Origin: Clostridium sp. UBA5530
GTDB taxonomy: Bacteria; Bacillota; Clostridia; Clostridiales; Clostridiaceae
DNA: 33,091 bases
Reading direction: 5' to 3'
Assembly (NCBI GenBank): GCA_002423705.1
Contig: DINW01000033.1
Location: 14,261 to 47,351 of the forward strand
Part shown: positions 23,859 to 31,061 of the stretch, in pieces
Layout of the letters: each line of letters begins with the position of its first letter
How positions within the stretch are numbered: position 1 is the first letter of the stretch
Notes under the pieces: model-generated
What the model was told of the DNA's origin: nothing
Databases searched by the model: none
Seen by the model: only the letters and a program-made list of their open reading frames with translations
Made by a program: the position numbers and the translations under genes

Positions 23859-26800
23859 TTATTTAGAGAGTGTTTGTCTTTTTTTATAAAGTACTACAAC
23901 TAGTGCTGATATAACAACTAAAAAACCACCTAACAATAAAGTATTGTTGTTATTATCACCTGTTTTTGGAGCAGCATCCACTGCTTTAAACTTAACTGCA
24001 ATTATATGGTTTGCAGCGATATCCTTAAATTCATACTCTGATACTGCACCAACGGAAACCCCGTCAACCCATACCTCTTCAACTTTGTAACCTTGATTTC
24101 CCTTGAACTCATACTTTTGGCTGCCGCCCTTTACTACTTCTGTCTTTCCTGATGGAGAAATAGTTCCATTTTCTCCACTATAAGCAGTAATAGTAAATGT
24201 GATTTTCTTAAAACTAGCTACAATTGTATGGTTTCCAGAAATATCTTCAAAGTTATACTCTGATATTGCACCAACGGAAACTCCATCAACCAATACATCG
24301 GCTATATCGTATCCTGTATTAGCTTTTATCTCATAATTCTGACTTTTCCCCTTTAATACTTCTATTTTTCCTGATGGAGAAATAGTTCCATTTTCATCTG
24401 CTGAGGCATCAATGGTGTACTTTTCATCATATACAATCAAGAATGGTGAGAACTTATCAACGTCAACAGTTATAGTTTTATCATCATTATCTAAATCTTT
24501 GTAATATTGTAAAGAGGTCACTCCGGTTTTCATATCTCTATGGATATTTACCAACTGGTAATTGCTTTTTCCTAAAAGAGTTTGCGGAATATTAACAGTA
24601 ACTCTTATAGGCTTGGTCAATTCTGTAATGCTAGATGGTTGTGAATTATTTATATACTTATAAAGATCCATTTGTATTAAATTGTCTTTAGACTCACTTA
24701 CAGCTAGTCCTCCCTGCTGCAAAGCAACCTGTGCATTATAATCTAAATATGGATTTTGACTTACTATAAGCTTATAATCAATTTTCTTTCCTGCTTTAAG
24801 GTCCTCAATGTCTTGTTTAGTAAATAATACATTTGGGTTCTTAATCTGTGTTCCCATTGAAAGTTTGTCCTCTACAGTAACAGCATTACTACCTTCTGTC
24901 AACAAAGCTAAAGTTAAATCTTGAAGCTTTGTTTGGTTAGCTTCTGTAACTACAGATTGATCTTTCATCAAGTCAAACATCTTTCCAGCATAATTAATTT
25001 CATTCTTAGCCTTCTTAATTGTATCTAAGTCTGCTGTAGCCCCTGGTAATGCTTCAATTGCCTTGTTCATTTGGTCCTTTGAAGGAGCATTATGCGCTAC
25101 ATTGAAAATCTTTGTAGAAGTGTTAGTTTTCTTATTTGTTTTATCTGTAACTGTTGTTATTACTCTATATTCACCTTCAGGAGAAGATGCATCAAAGGTA
25201 AATTTACTTCCATCAACGGTGCTACCATCAGGTAAGCAGATAGTAACCTTCTTATCTAATTCATTCCCTGCTGGAGAATATGACTTATCCTTTACAGTAA
25301 ATGAAGGGAAGTCATAGCTAAATTCAACTTTCCCATTTTCCTTAGAAGGGTTTAGTCCCTCAATTTGCGACTGTACATAAGGATCTACAGTTGTATCTGT
25401 TGATATTACTGTACTATCGGTTTTCTTGCCTTTTTCTGTAACATTAACAGTAACTTCTTTAGAGTCAGAATTCGCTTTATTTAAAGCATCTTTTATATCA
25501 ACCTTTACTTCATATTTATTTTCAGAGTTTTTATTGCTATCAGTTTTTCCAGTCCAAATTGGATTTTTATAATCCTTATTATCATAAATAGAAACATCTG
25601 CTTCAGGAGTTGGTGAAACAATGACACGATTGTCTCCGCTTCCCTTAATTTCTGCATCAGTCTTTGGAACTGTTGGGTCTATAGCATCATTAAATTTCTT
25701 ATCAGAAATAATGTTTGAAATGTCAGTAGCTACTTTTGGAGTTGGAAATAACATAGAAGGATTTGGTGTTCCTTTAGTAAATGGAAGTTCATTCTCAATC
25801 ATTTCCTTTACTTCTGGTTTATCAGAAACAACCACATAAACATAGTTTCCTTCATTTATATCCTTTATAAACCCTGGTAAATCAGTTTTATTAACGGGTT
25901 TATCCGTAATATCTACAATAACCTTTTGGGATTCATCATCTTTCCAATTAGTGTCCTTTGCAGCACTAGAAATAGAATTATTAATTTCCATATTCAAATT
26001 GCTATAAGTAAACATACTTATTTGAGAGCAAGAATGATTAGTATATCCTACTATAGGACCAAAGTTAGGCATCTTTGTATCAACTATGGCTTTTTCTCCG
26101 CCAAATAAAGCTTTAGGTGTTCCTTTGCTACCATCACCTTTGTAATCAGTCATTTCACATTTAACAGAAGTAGGTGCCACATTCAATTTTATATGAGATT
26201 TTTTGCTAGTTACATCTAATTGAAATGGCTCTGAACCAATAGGCGTGAAATATTGGTTAAAATATCCACCTTGTGCATGCAAATCAGTTGCTTTAGTATT
26301 GTCCTTTAGCTTACCTATATAAACTGTACCACTAGTTGGACCATTAAATTGATAGAATAATGTATATCCAGAAATTATTCCATTTTCATTAATACCTGCA
26401 TTGAAAAGGAATCCTGCCCCATATAGAGTATGCGTATTTACTTGGGTAGCTTCAATATCAAATTCTACAGTTTTAGGATCATTGTTTAGTGCTGGATACA
26501 TAGCAAAGTCTGCAAAATTAGGAGAACTATATCCTACAAAGAGAATATCTTTTCCACCATTTTTTGCCCAAATATGCTGGGACCGATCGTAGCAGGCCTT
26601 TAAAGATTCATCAGTTATATTTGGGAAATACTGATTTCCATTGGGTACTGCTTCTTTGTAATAGAAAAATGGTTGTTTACCATTGTAATCATTCCATGAT
26701 GCTGGCTTATTACCATTCCACTGTGGATTATAGTAATGATCATAAAGATACCATCCATTTAAGGTGCTAGTATTGACACTGGCATCTGCATCGTGGAAGA

Positions 26801-27047
26801 TTATATTTTCTTCCTTATACCCCTTATTCTTTAAAGCATTAGTCATTTCATTTATATATTGTTCCTTGGTTAAGGTTCCTCTTGCTGAATCAGAAATCAA
26901 AATTTCAATGACTTCATTCTCATAAGGATTAGCTGATTCACTTGCTGCTGCAACAAATGTAACAGGATAAAATATATTCATTATCATAGCAAATACAATG
27001 GCAACTACTGTTACATTACGCAACTTTTTCTTAGTACGCTTATTCAT
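23859..27047 (-). CDS. Large LPxTG-type cell-wall-anchored surface protein
   Basis: A 1062-aa protein. It has a signal peptide (about 1-34, basic start then a hydrophobic core ending near VAAA), a long N-terminal region of about 350 aa rich in aromatic residues that I do not recognise, then Ig/PKD-like beta segments (about 480-650), a helical stretch near 660-720, and two 74-aa divergent InlB-type B-repeats (877-950 and 951-1024; both with ENGTISPSGK and VDGVSVGA). It ends with a sorting signal: APKTG (1026-1030), a hydrophobic span and the tail KKRQ. A sortase would link it to peptidoglycan; no sortase gene is in the window. AAAGGGGGC lies before the ATG. It follows the 71-aa gene by 49 nt and is probably controlled by the LytTR system. 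Likely an adhesin; the ligand is unknown. Confidence 0.85.
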   Translation of the reverse strand: MNKRTKKKLRNVTVVAIVFAMIMNIFYPVTFVAAASESANPYENEVIEILISDSARGTLTKEQYINEMTNALKNKGYKEENIIFHDADASVNTSTLNGWYLYDHYYNPQWNGNKPASWNDYNGKQPFFYYKEAVPNGNQYFPNITDESLKACYDRSQHIWAKNGGKDILFVGYSSPNFADFAMYPALNNDPKTVEFDIEATQVNTHTLYGAGFLFNAGINENGIISGYTLFYQFNGPTSGTVYIGKLKDNTKATDLHAQGGYFNQYFTPIGSEPFQLDVTSKKSHIKLNVAPTSVKCEMTDYKGDGSKGTPKALFGGEKAIVDTKMPNFGPIVGYTNHSCSQISMFTYSNLNMEINNSISSAAKDTNWKDDESQKVIVDITDKPVNKTDLPGFIKDINEGNYVYVVVSDKPEVKEMIENELPFTKGTPNPSMLFPTPKVATDISNIISDKKFNDAIDPTVPKTDAEIKGSGDNRVIVSPTPEADVSIYDNKDYKNPIWTGKTDSNKNSENKYEVKVDIKDALNKANSDSKEVTVNVTEKGKKTDSTVISTDTTVDPYVQSQIEGLNPSKENGKVEFSYDFPSFTVKDKSYSPAGNELDKKVTICLPDGSTVDGSKFTFDASSPEGEYRVITTVTDKTNKKTNTSTKIFNVAHNAPSKDQMNKAIEALPGATADLDTIKKAKNEINYAGKMFDLMKDQSVVTEANQTKLQDLTLALLTEGSNAVTVEDKLSMGTQIKNPNVLFTKQDIEDLKAGKKIDYKLIVSQNPYLDYNAQVALQQGGLAVSESKDNLIQMDLYKYINNSQPSSITELTKPIRVTVNIPQTLLGKSNYQLVNIHRDMKTGVTSLQYYKDLDNDDKTITVDVDKFSPFLIVYDEKYTIDASADENGTISPSGKIEVLKGKSQNYEIKANTGYDIADVLVDGVSVGAISEYNFEDISGNHTIVASFKKITFTITAYSGENGTISPSGKTEVVKGGSQKYEFKGNQGYKVEEVWVDGVSVGAVSEYEFKDIAANHIIAVKFKAVDAAPKTGDNNNNTLLLGGFLVVISALVVVLYKKRQTLSK

Positions 27048-27096
27048 AAAATAGCCCCCTTTAATTTTAAATATTTTTAATTTTTTAATTAACTTT

Positions 27097-27312
27097 TTAA
27101 TTTTTTTGCAGAATTTTCTCTATTTTCTTACCTTGGATATTTAGACCATCACTGTCATGATTAAAGAGACCATAGGTGCAATATTGACACTTTTGCATAT
27201 TTATCAATGCATCATTACGAAGTTTAAAAAAAGCACAATTATCTTGTAAATGTATATGTATAGCAGCTAGCCTACGCTCCACTTCTTTTGTATGATCAGT
27301 AAAAGCCTCCAT
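27097..27312 (-). CDS. Small Cys-containing protein of unknown function
   Basis: About 71 aa: a helical, charged N-terminal half (HTKEVERRLAAIHIHL), then three cysteines, one alone (NCAFF) and a CxxC pair (KCQYCTYG), and a lysine-rich tail. There is no signal peptide or membrane span, so it is probably cytosolic and may bind metal or form disulfides. The start is uncertain. ATG at 27312 has AAAGGA about 12 nt upstream; an ATG at 27324 and a GTG at 27348 are in frame. It lies between the LytTR-like promoter and the surface-protein gene, so the two are probably co-transcribed. I recognise no family; it is not AgrD-like. Confidence 0.6.
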   Translation of the reverse strand: MEAFTDHTKEVERRLAAIHIHLQDNCAFFKLRNDALINMQKCQYCTYGLFNHDSDGLNIQGKKIEKILQKN

Positions 27313-27372
27313 ATTTATAATCATTCCTTTCATCCAAGTCCACTTCACATTATCATAATTTTCTTTAACTAA

Positions 27373-27403
27373 AAGATACCATAATTCTTATTTTTTATGT
27401 GAA
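27373..27403 (-). promoter_or_regulatory. Putative activator-dependent promoter of the surface operon
   Basis: On the minus strand TTCACA (27398-27403) is 19 bp from TATCTT (27373-27378). The over-long spacer resembles AgrA-dependent promoters, which are weak without the activator. The boxes at 27407-27435 end 3 bp from the -35. Confidence 0.45.
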
Positions 27404-27406
27404 GTT

Positions 27407-27435
27407 TTGCACAAGATGACGGTTACATTGCACAA
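27407..27435 (-). promoter_or_regulatory. Paired 8-bp boxes at 21-bp period, candidate LytTR sites
   Basis: On the minus strand TTGTGCAA occurs at 27428-27435 and again at 27407-27414, exactly 21 bp apart, or two helix turns. LytTR regulators (AgrA, ComE, VirR) bind direct repeats with this period just upstream of the -35. The box sequence differs from the usual LytTR consensus, so the assignment rests on geometry and neighbourhood. Confidence 0.55.
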
Positions 27436-27444
27436 CACGACAAA

Positions 27445-27472
27445 AATCTCCTAACAATGTTGTTAGGAGATT
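27445..27472 (-). terminator. Terminator of the LytTR-GHKL operon
   Basis: A perfect 13-bp stem AATCTCCTAACAA (27445-27457) pairs with 27460-27472, with TG at the centre, then TTTTTG on the minus strand. It lies 17 nt after the kinase stop and separates it from the surface operon. Confidence 0.88.
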
Positions 27473-27489
27473 AAATATGTAATATCTTA

Positions 27490-28764
27490 CTAAAATATAG
27501 GTATAATGATTTGTGTCTCAAATTCATTTTCTAACTGCTTAAATCGTATCATTCCACCACTTTTTTTCACAATCTGCATAACGCTTTTTATCCCAATTCC
27601 CCCATGTTTTTTAGTAGATATAAGAAGTTCATTTTCAAATTTCACTATGCCTTCTACTGTATTTCGTAAGTCTATTCTCAAATTTTCTTCATTAGTCTCT
27701 GCCAAAAATCCTATGAACCTTTCTTTACTTTGAGATTTTTGACAAGCTTCATAAGCATTTTCTAAAATATTAGAAAGCACTACTCCTACCTCCGGTGCAG
27801 TAAGGGGTAGTTTATTAGGAATATCTGCATTTATAATAAATGTAACTCCTGCTTCTCTAGTACGTTGCTCATATATTCTAAATATGGCATTAGCAGTAGG
27901 ATTTTTGCAATATTCATATAAAGGTGTTTCAGTGATGCTGTCATTATAAAGTTTAAGGTATTCTTTTGCTCCATCAATATCATTTTTGTAAAGATACTCT
28001 AATAAAATAGCATTATGATGACGAAGATCGTGGCGGCTTTGTTTAGAAATGTTAATAAAATCTTCGTAGGAGGAGAGTTCAGATTGCAAAAGTTCCTGTT
28101 GCATCCCAATCTTAATATTTTCTTCACGCAATTCATATTCCTCTGAAATTGTTTTAAAGGACTGAATAATAGAGATATAAATAAATATAGCAAGTATAAT
28201 AAGTAAAGCCATGGGAACAAAATTATTTATAAGTGTAGTTTCAATATCGCTACTTACTACTATATAATATAGAAGATTGGCTTCAATACCTACAACTACT
28301 AGGAAAAATATATTCCAATGCTCTACTACCTTTCTATATAATGGACGAATATAATAGCGGAATAGTAAAATAATACCACTGAATAGTATAAACCTTAAGA
28401 AAGTATTAGCATAAACAGGGTATGGAAAGTAGTCGCATAGTACATAACTTAAAACCAGCACAGCGGCATATACATTCATTACTGTACTAATATTAAAAAG
28501 CCACTGCATGATACTCTCATGAAACAAAGGTTTTAACACAATGGAAATAATACAAAGTAAAGCTATATCAAATTTAGCTAAAGTAGTGTAATCACCAATA
28601 TTATAAAAGTAAATGTTAGCAAAAATATCTATAAGGAAAAAAACTAATATTGGTATATGCATTATCTTTTTATTATATTTAGGCTCAGACATTGTAGAGA
28701 GCAAAATAATAATCATGATGTTGGTAACACAGCCTCGTAAAATATCTGGAAATATATCTATCAT
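27490..28764 (-). CDS. GHKL-family sensor kinase (AgrC/VirS-like)
   Basis: A 424-aa protein. Six or seven spans fill residues 5-205, then comes a dimerisation helix with the phospho-His region SRHDLRHHN (His245 likely) and a GHKL ATPase with N box SNILENAYEAC (331-341) and G box KHGGIGIKS (386-394). This is the AgrC/VirS/ComD layout, in which the membrane part usually senses a peptide. Its ATG overlaps the end of the LytTR gene by 4 bp (ATGA), so the pair is co-translated. No AgrB processing protein or AgrD-like prepeptide is encoded nearby, so the ligand is unknown. Confidence 0.9.
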   Translation of the reverse strand: MIDIFPDILRGCVTNIMIIILLSTMSEPKYNKKIMHIPILVFFLIDIFANIYFYNIGDYTTLAKFDIALLCIISIVLKPLFHESIMQWLFNISTVMNVYAAVLVLSYVLCDYFPYPVYANTFLRFILFSGIILLFRYYIRPLYRKVVEHWNIFFLVVVGIEANLLYYIVVSSDIETTLINNFVPMALLIILAIFIYISIIQSFKTISEEYELREENIKIGMQQELLQSELSSYEDFINISKQSRHDLRHHNAILLEYLYKNDIDGAKEYLKLYNDSITETPLYEYCKNPTANAIFRIYEQRTREAGVTFIINADIPNKLPLTAPEVGVVLSNILENAYEACQKSQSKERFIGFLAETNEENLRIDLRNTVEGIVKFENELLISTKKHGGIGIKSVMQIVKKSGGMIRFKQLENEFETQIIIPIF

Positions 28765-29498
28765 TTGCTTTCCCCTTCAAACATATAATCAAAATACTGT
28801 TCTCTAAACTGTCGGAAATTTCGTTTTACAATAGGAATAGCTTGTCCATCTCTTAAAATAATTTTATCCGGCTGAATAAGCTGAATACTCTTAAGATTTA
28901 CAATATACCCTTTATAGGGGATTATAAACTGTCCCTTGGACACCCCTTCCAGCATAGATATAATCTCTGAAATAGACTGTCTAACTTCAAAACATTCATT
29001 GTCTTTTAAATGAATATTTTGAGTGTGAGAAAAATTTTCTATAAAACAGATATCATTTATATCTATTATCTTTACTCCTCCACCTTGAACTTTTAGAGAA
29101 ATATTTTTTGTTTGTTTTGCAGCGAACCGTTCCATTGCTCTATCCATTGCTTCATTAAATTGACTTTGAGTAAAGGGTTTTACTACATAATGTGCTGCCT
29201 TTAAAGCAAAAGCTTCTACTGCAAATTCATCGCTAGTAGTTAAAAACACAATTTCAGTCTTATCTTTTCTTTGTCTAATTTCTTTTGCTATATCTGTTCC
29301 TAAAACTCCTGGCATACAAATATCAAGGAATACAATATCAAATCCCCCCTGTGATGCTAAATCATCTAAAAAAAGCAAGGAACTATTGTATTCTTTAATT
29401 TCAAAACTATTTTCTATTTCTTTGAGGATATAACTCTTTAGGGCTAACCTTATTAATTTAATTTCTTTAATCATATCGTCGCATATTGCAATACGCAT
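28761..29498 (-). CDS. LytTR-family response regulator (AgrA/VirR-like)
   Basis: A 245-aa protein. The receiver (1-125) has Asp7/Asp8, phospho-acceptor Asp59 (VFLDICMPG) and Lys107 (VVKPF). The LytTR DNA-binding domain covers about 133-237 (IENFSHTQNIHL, then FIIPYKGYIVNLKSIQLI). AAAAGGGT precedes the ATG. It is first in the operon with its kinase, downstream of a TTGACA-17-TAAAAT promoter. It probably binds the paired boxes upstream of the surface operon. Confidence 0.93.
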   Translation of the reverse strand: MRIAICDDMIKEIKLIRLALKSYILKEIENSFEIKEYNSSLLFLDDLASQGGFDIVFLDICMPGVLGTDIAKEIRQRKDKTEIVFLTTSDEFAVEAFALKAAHYVVKPFTQSQFNEAMDRAMERFAAKQTKNISLKVQGGGVKIIDINDICFIENFSHTQNIHLKDNECFEVRQSISEIISMLEGVSKGQFIIPYKGYIVNLKSIQLIQPDKIILRDGQAIPIVKRNFRQFREQYFDYMFEGESK

Positions 29499-29601
29499 AC
29501 CCTTTTCACCACCGTAAAAACTAAAGATCTATTTTTAGATCTCCCAATATTTAATTATAATTGCCAATATTAATTTTTGATTAAATATTCGGAATTATCA
29601 C

Positions 29602-29624
29602 TTGTCACGTTAATATTTTGACAA
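29602..29624. promoter_or_regulatory. Inverted repeat downstream of the LytTR operon promoter
   Basis: TTGTCA (29602-29607) and TGACAA (29619-29624) form a perfect 6-11-6 inverted repeat. It lies just after the predicted transcript start, a usual operator position. A third copy of the half-site overlaps the -35 at 29657-29662. A small hairpin, AGATCTA-TTTT-TAGATCT, follows in the leader around 29524-29541. Confidence 0.4.
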
Positions 29625-29634
29625 ATATAGTAGT

Positions 29635-29663
29635 ATTTTAGGATGATTTGTTGATTTTGTCAA
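29635..29663 (-). promoter_or_regulatory. SigmaA promoter of the LytTR-GHKL operon
   Basis: On the minus strand a perfect TTGACA (29658-29663) is 17 bp from TAAAAT (29635-29640). Transcription would start near 29628, leaving a leader of about 130 nt. Confidence 0.7.
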
Positions 29664-29709
29664 TATCTCTATATTTTAAATTTGTCTTATGGTCTATCTA
29701 AATATCACC

Positions 29710-30399
29710 TTAATGAAACAACCTACTTCTTACTAAAAAATCTTTTATTTCATCTTCATCTAAGTACACATCCCCCAAAAGTCCATGGGCTCTACACCTT
29801 TCTATAGGCGCATGAAAATCAGAGCCTGCAGTGTATAATAAACTATTAGCCTTAGCAAAACTAATAAATGAGCTGGTATCCTCTTCTGTGTTGCTAAAGT
29901 ATTTTGCTTCTATGCCATGGAAATCCATATGCTTTATAATATGAAAATCCTCTTTAGGTAGAAGTATAGGATGTGCTAATATTACTGTAGCCCCAAAAAA
30001 CTTTAAAAGTTCTATTCCTGTTTCTACATATAACCTATCCTTATATCCATGAAAATCAAATTTATCTTTAAAAACTTCTTGAATCCATTGAGCCTTATGA
30101 AGCTTTATCTTTATGAGAACCTCCTCTAAAAGTTCATCTTTATAATCTTCTCTCTTAAAGTATCCTAAAATATGAACCTTTGTATTTCTAAATCTAGTAG
30201 ATACCTCAACACCAGGAATCACCTTAATTCCATATTCTTCTCCAGCCTTAATTCCTTCATCTATGCCATCCATATTATTATGATCTGTCAATGCTAATAT
30301 ATCTATCTCTCTAAACTTTGCTAATTTTACTATTTCTGTAGGACTAAGAGCTCCATCGGAAAAACTTGAATGTATATGAAAATCTCCTTTTTTAAACAT
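29710..30399 (-). CDS. PHP-domain phosphoesterase
   Basis: A 229-aa protein of the PHP superfamily: DFHIHSSFSDG (6-16; His8 and His10), LTDHNN (Asp39/His40), GVEVS (Glu65), a central HPIL, and the C-terminal GSDFHAP. These are the His/Asp/Glu ligands of a three-metal site. Stand-alone PHP proteins hydrolyse phosphate esters, for example 3',5'-nucleoside bisphosphates. It is cytosolic. Its neighbours give no pathway, and a partial dispersed repeat lies upstream. Confidence 0.9.
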   Translation of the reverse strand: MFKKGDFHIHSSFSDGALSPTEIVKLAKFREIDILALTDHNNMDGIDEGIKAGEEYGIKVIPGVEVSTRFRNTKVHILGYFKREDYKDELLEEVLIKIKLHKAQWIQEVFKDKFDFHGYKDRLYVETGIELLKFFGATVILAHPILLPKEDFHIIKHMDFHGIEAKYFSNTEEDTSSFISFAKANSLLYTAGSDFHAPIERCRAHGLLGDVYLDEDEIKDFLVRSRLFH

Positions 30400-30508
30400 G
30401 ACTCTCCTTAAACCTGTATTAAATTAATATATATCTATATGTATTCAAGAAAAGTCTCTTTTAAAATTATCTATATCTTAGATTTTTATTTTATCTGATG
30501 TCCATCCC

Positions 30509-30552
30509 CTTTAGTCTGGAGATAACAGTAGCTATGATCCTATATAAGTTCA
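30509..30552. repeat. Dispersed intergenic repeat, shorter copy
   Basis: Matches 7098-7141 at 34 of 44 positions, including the blocks TGGAGATAACA and ATAAGTTCA. The hairpin arms and right end seen in the other copy are lost here. It lies between the PHP gene start and the terminator of the next gene. Confidence 0.55.
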
Positions 30553-30564
30553 CATTAAATAAAT

Positions 30565-30606
30565 AAAGACTATCCTTGTAATATTCAACGTTACAGGATA
30601 GTCTTT
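30565..30606 (-). terminator. Terminator of the CD3324-type gene
   Basis: AAAGACTATCC (30565-30575) pairs with GGATAGTCTTT (30596-30606), and the stem continues inward through TTGTAA/TTACA with one bulge. On the minus strand it runs into ATTTATTT. Confidence 0.8.
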
Positions 30607-30614
30607 TAATCATA

Positions 30615-30890
30615 CTATACACATGATTTTTCTTTGCTTAATATTCTTCTTATACTTTTTTCTGATAAAAAATATGTTTCAGCTAAATGTGAGATGGTAC
30701 TTCCATTAACATATTGTAAATATATCTCTCTATCTCTTTTCTTGAAAAGAGTTCTTGTACCATTTTTTTCACCCCAAGACTTTTCTTCTCCATCCTTTCT
30801 TGGGATGTATAAGCATTCCCCATCTACATATTTTTGAATCAACTTTACTATATCTTCTGGCAATACATCTTGTGCCTTTATATAACTCAC
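30615..30890 (-). CDS. CD3324-family small HTH protein
   Basis: A 91-aa protein with the layout of CD3324/Mor-like regulators: MSYIKAQDVLPEDIVKLIQ start, a YVDGECLYIPRKDGEEKSWG middle, then an HTH (REIYLQYVNGSTISHLAETYFLSEKSIRRIL, about 55-86). GTG at 30890 is chosen because AAGGAGG lies 6 nt upstream; an upstream in-frame ATG at 30908 precedes that site. A 19-codon ORF with its own ribosome site lies 41 nt upstream on the same strand. Probably a DNA-binding regulator; target unknown. Confidence 0.82.
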   Translation of the reverse strand: MSYIKAQDVLPEDIVKLIQKYVDGECLYIPRKDGEEKSWGEKNGTRTLFKKRDREIYLQYVNGSTISHLAETYFLSEKSIRRILSKEKSCV

Positions 30891-30931
30891 CTTTGCCCTC
30901 CTTAACATAAGAAAGGACCAAAAGTTTTATT

Positions 30932-30991
30932 TTACTTTTCTAATAGCCCTCCCTTGGAATTAAGTTCTTTAAAGTAAGTATAAAATTTCAT
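30932..30991 (-). CDS. 19-aa small ORF, possible leader peptide or microprotein
   Basis: The reading frame is MKFYTYFKELNSKGGLLEK, 19 aa. The ribosome site AGAGGTGG is 4 nt before the ATG, better than that of many genes here, and a TTGACT-17-TATTAT promoter lies about 50 nt upstream. The next gene (CD3324-type regulator) begins 41 nt after its stop, so the two are probably co-transcribed. The peptide is amphipathic with no Cys and no signal peptide. It is too short for family assignment. It may be a leader peptide, a signalling peptide, or the remains of a longer gene. Confidence 0.45.
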   Translation of the reverse strand: MKFYTYFKELNSKGGLLEK

Positions 30992-31031
30992 GTTACCACC
31001 TCTTTATAATATTAGCCTATGGCTTATCCCA

Positions 31032-31060
31032 ATAATAACATCTTTAGAATTATCAGTCAA
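31032..31060 (-). promoter_or_regulatory. Promoter of the 19-codon ORF and CD3324-type gene
   Basis: On the minus strand TTGACT (31055-31060) is 17 bp from TATTAT (31032-31037), each one mismatch from consensus. It begins directly after the VanZ-family gene's stop. Confidence 0.7.
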
Positions 31061-31061
31061 T

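Noticed and set aside
24148..24395. Repeated DNA blocks as a CRISPR or mobile repeat
   Set aside because: They are in frame, 222 bp apart, and encode the two B-repeats of the surface protein.
25063..25839. Long antisense open frames within the surface-protein gene
   Set aside because: They lack ribosome sites and lie wholly inside a well-supported gene.
27400..27412. A VirR-box-like AGTTTTGCAC on the + strand
   Set aside because: It matches most of the C. perfringens VirR box, but points towards the kinase terminator, and the second copy 21 bp away keeps only TTGCAC. The minus-strand reading as paired TTGTGCAA boxes explains more.
27349..27489. A hidden AgrD-type prepeptide next to the GHKL kinase
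   Set aside because: No short frame with a Cys/Ser ring region and an acidic tail was found in the gap, and no AgrB gene is present.
30400..30508. A riboswitch upstream of the PHP gene
   Set aside because: No known riboswitch core was recognised; the stretch holds only AT-rich sequence next to the dispersed repeat.
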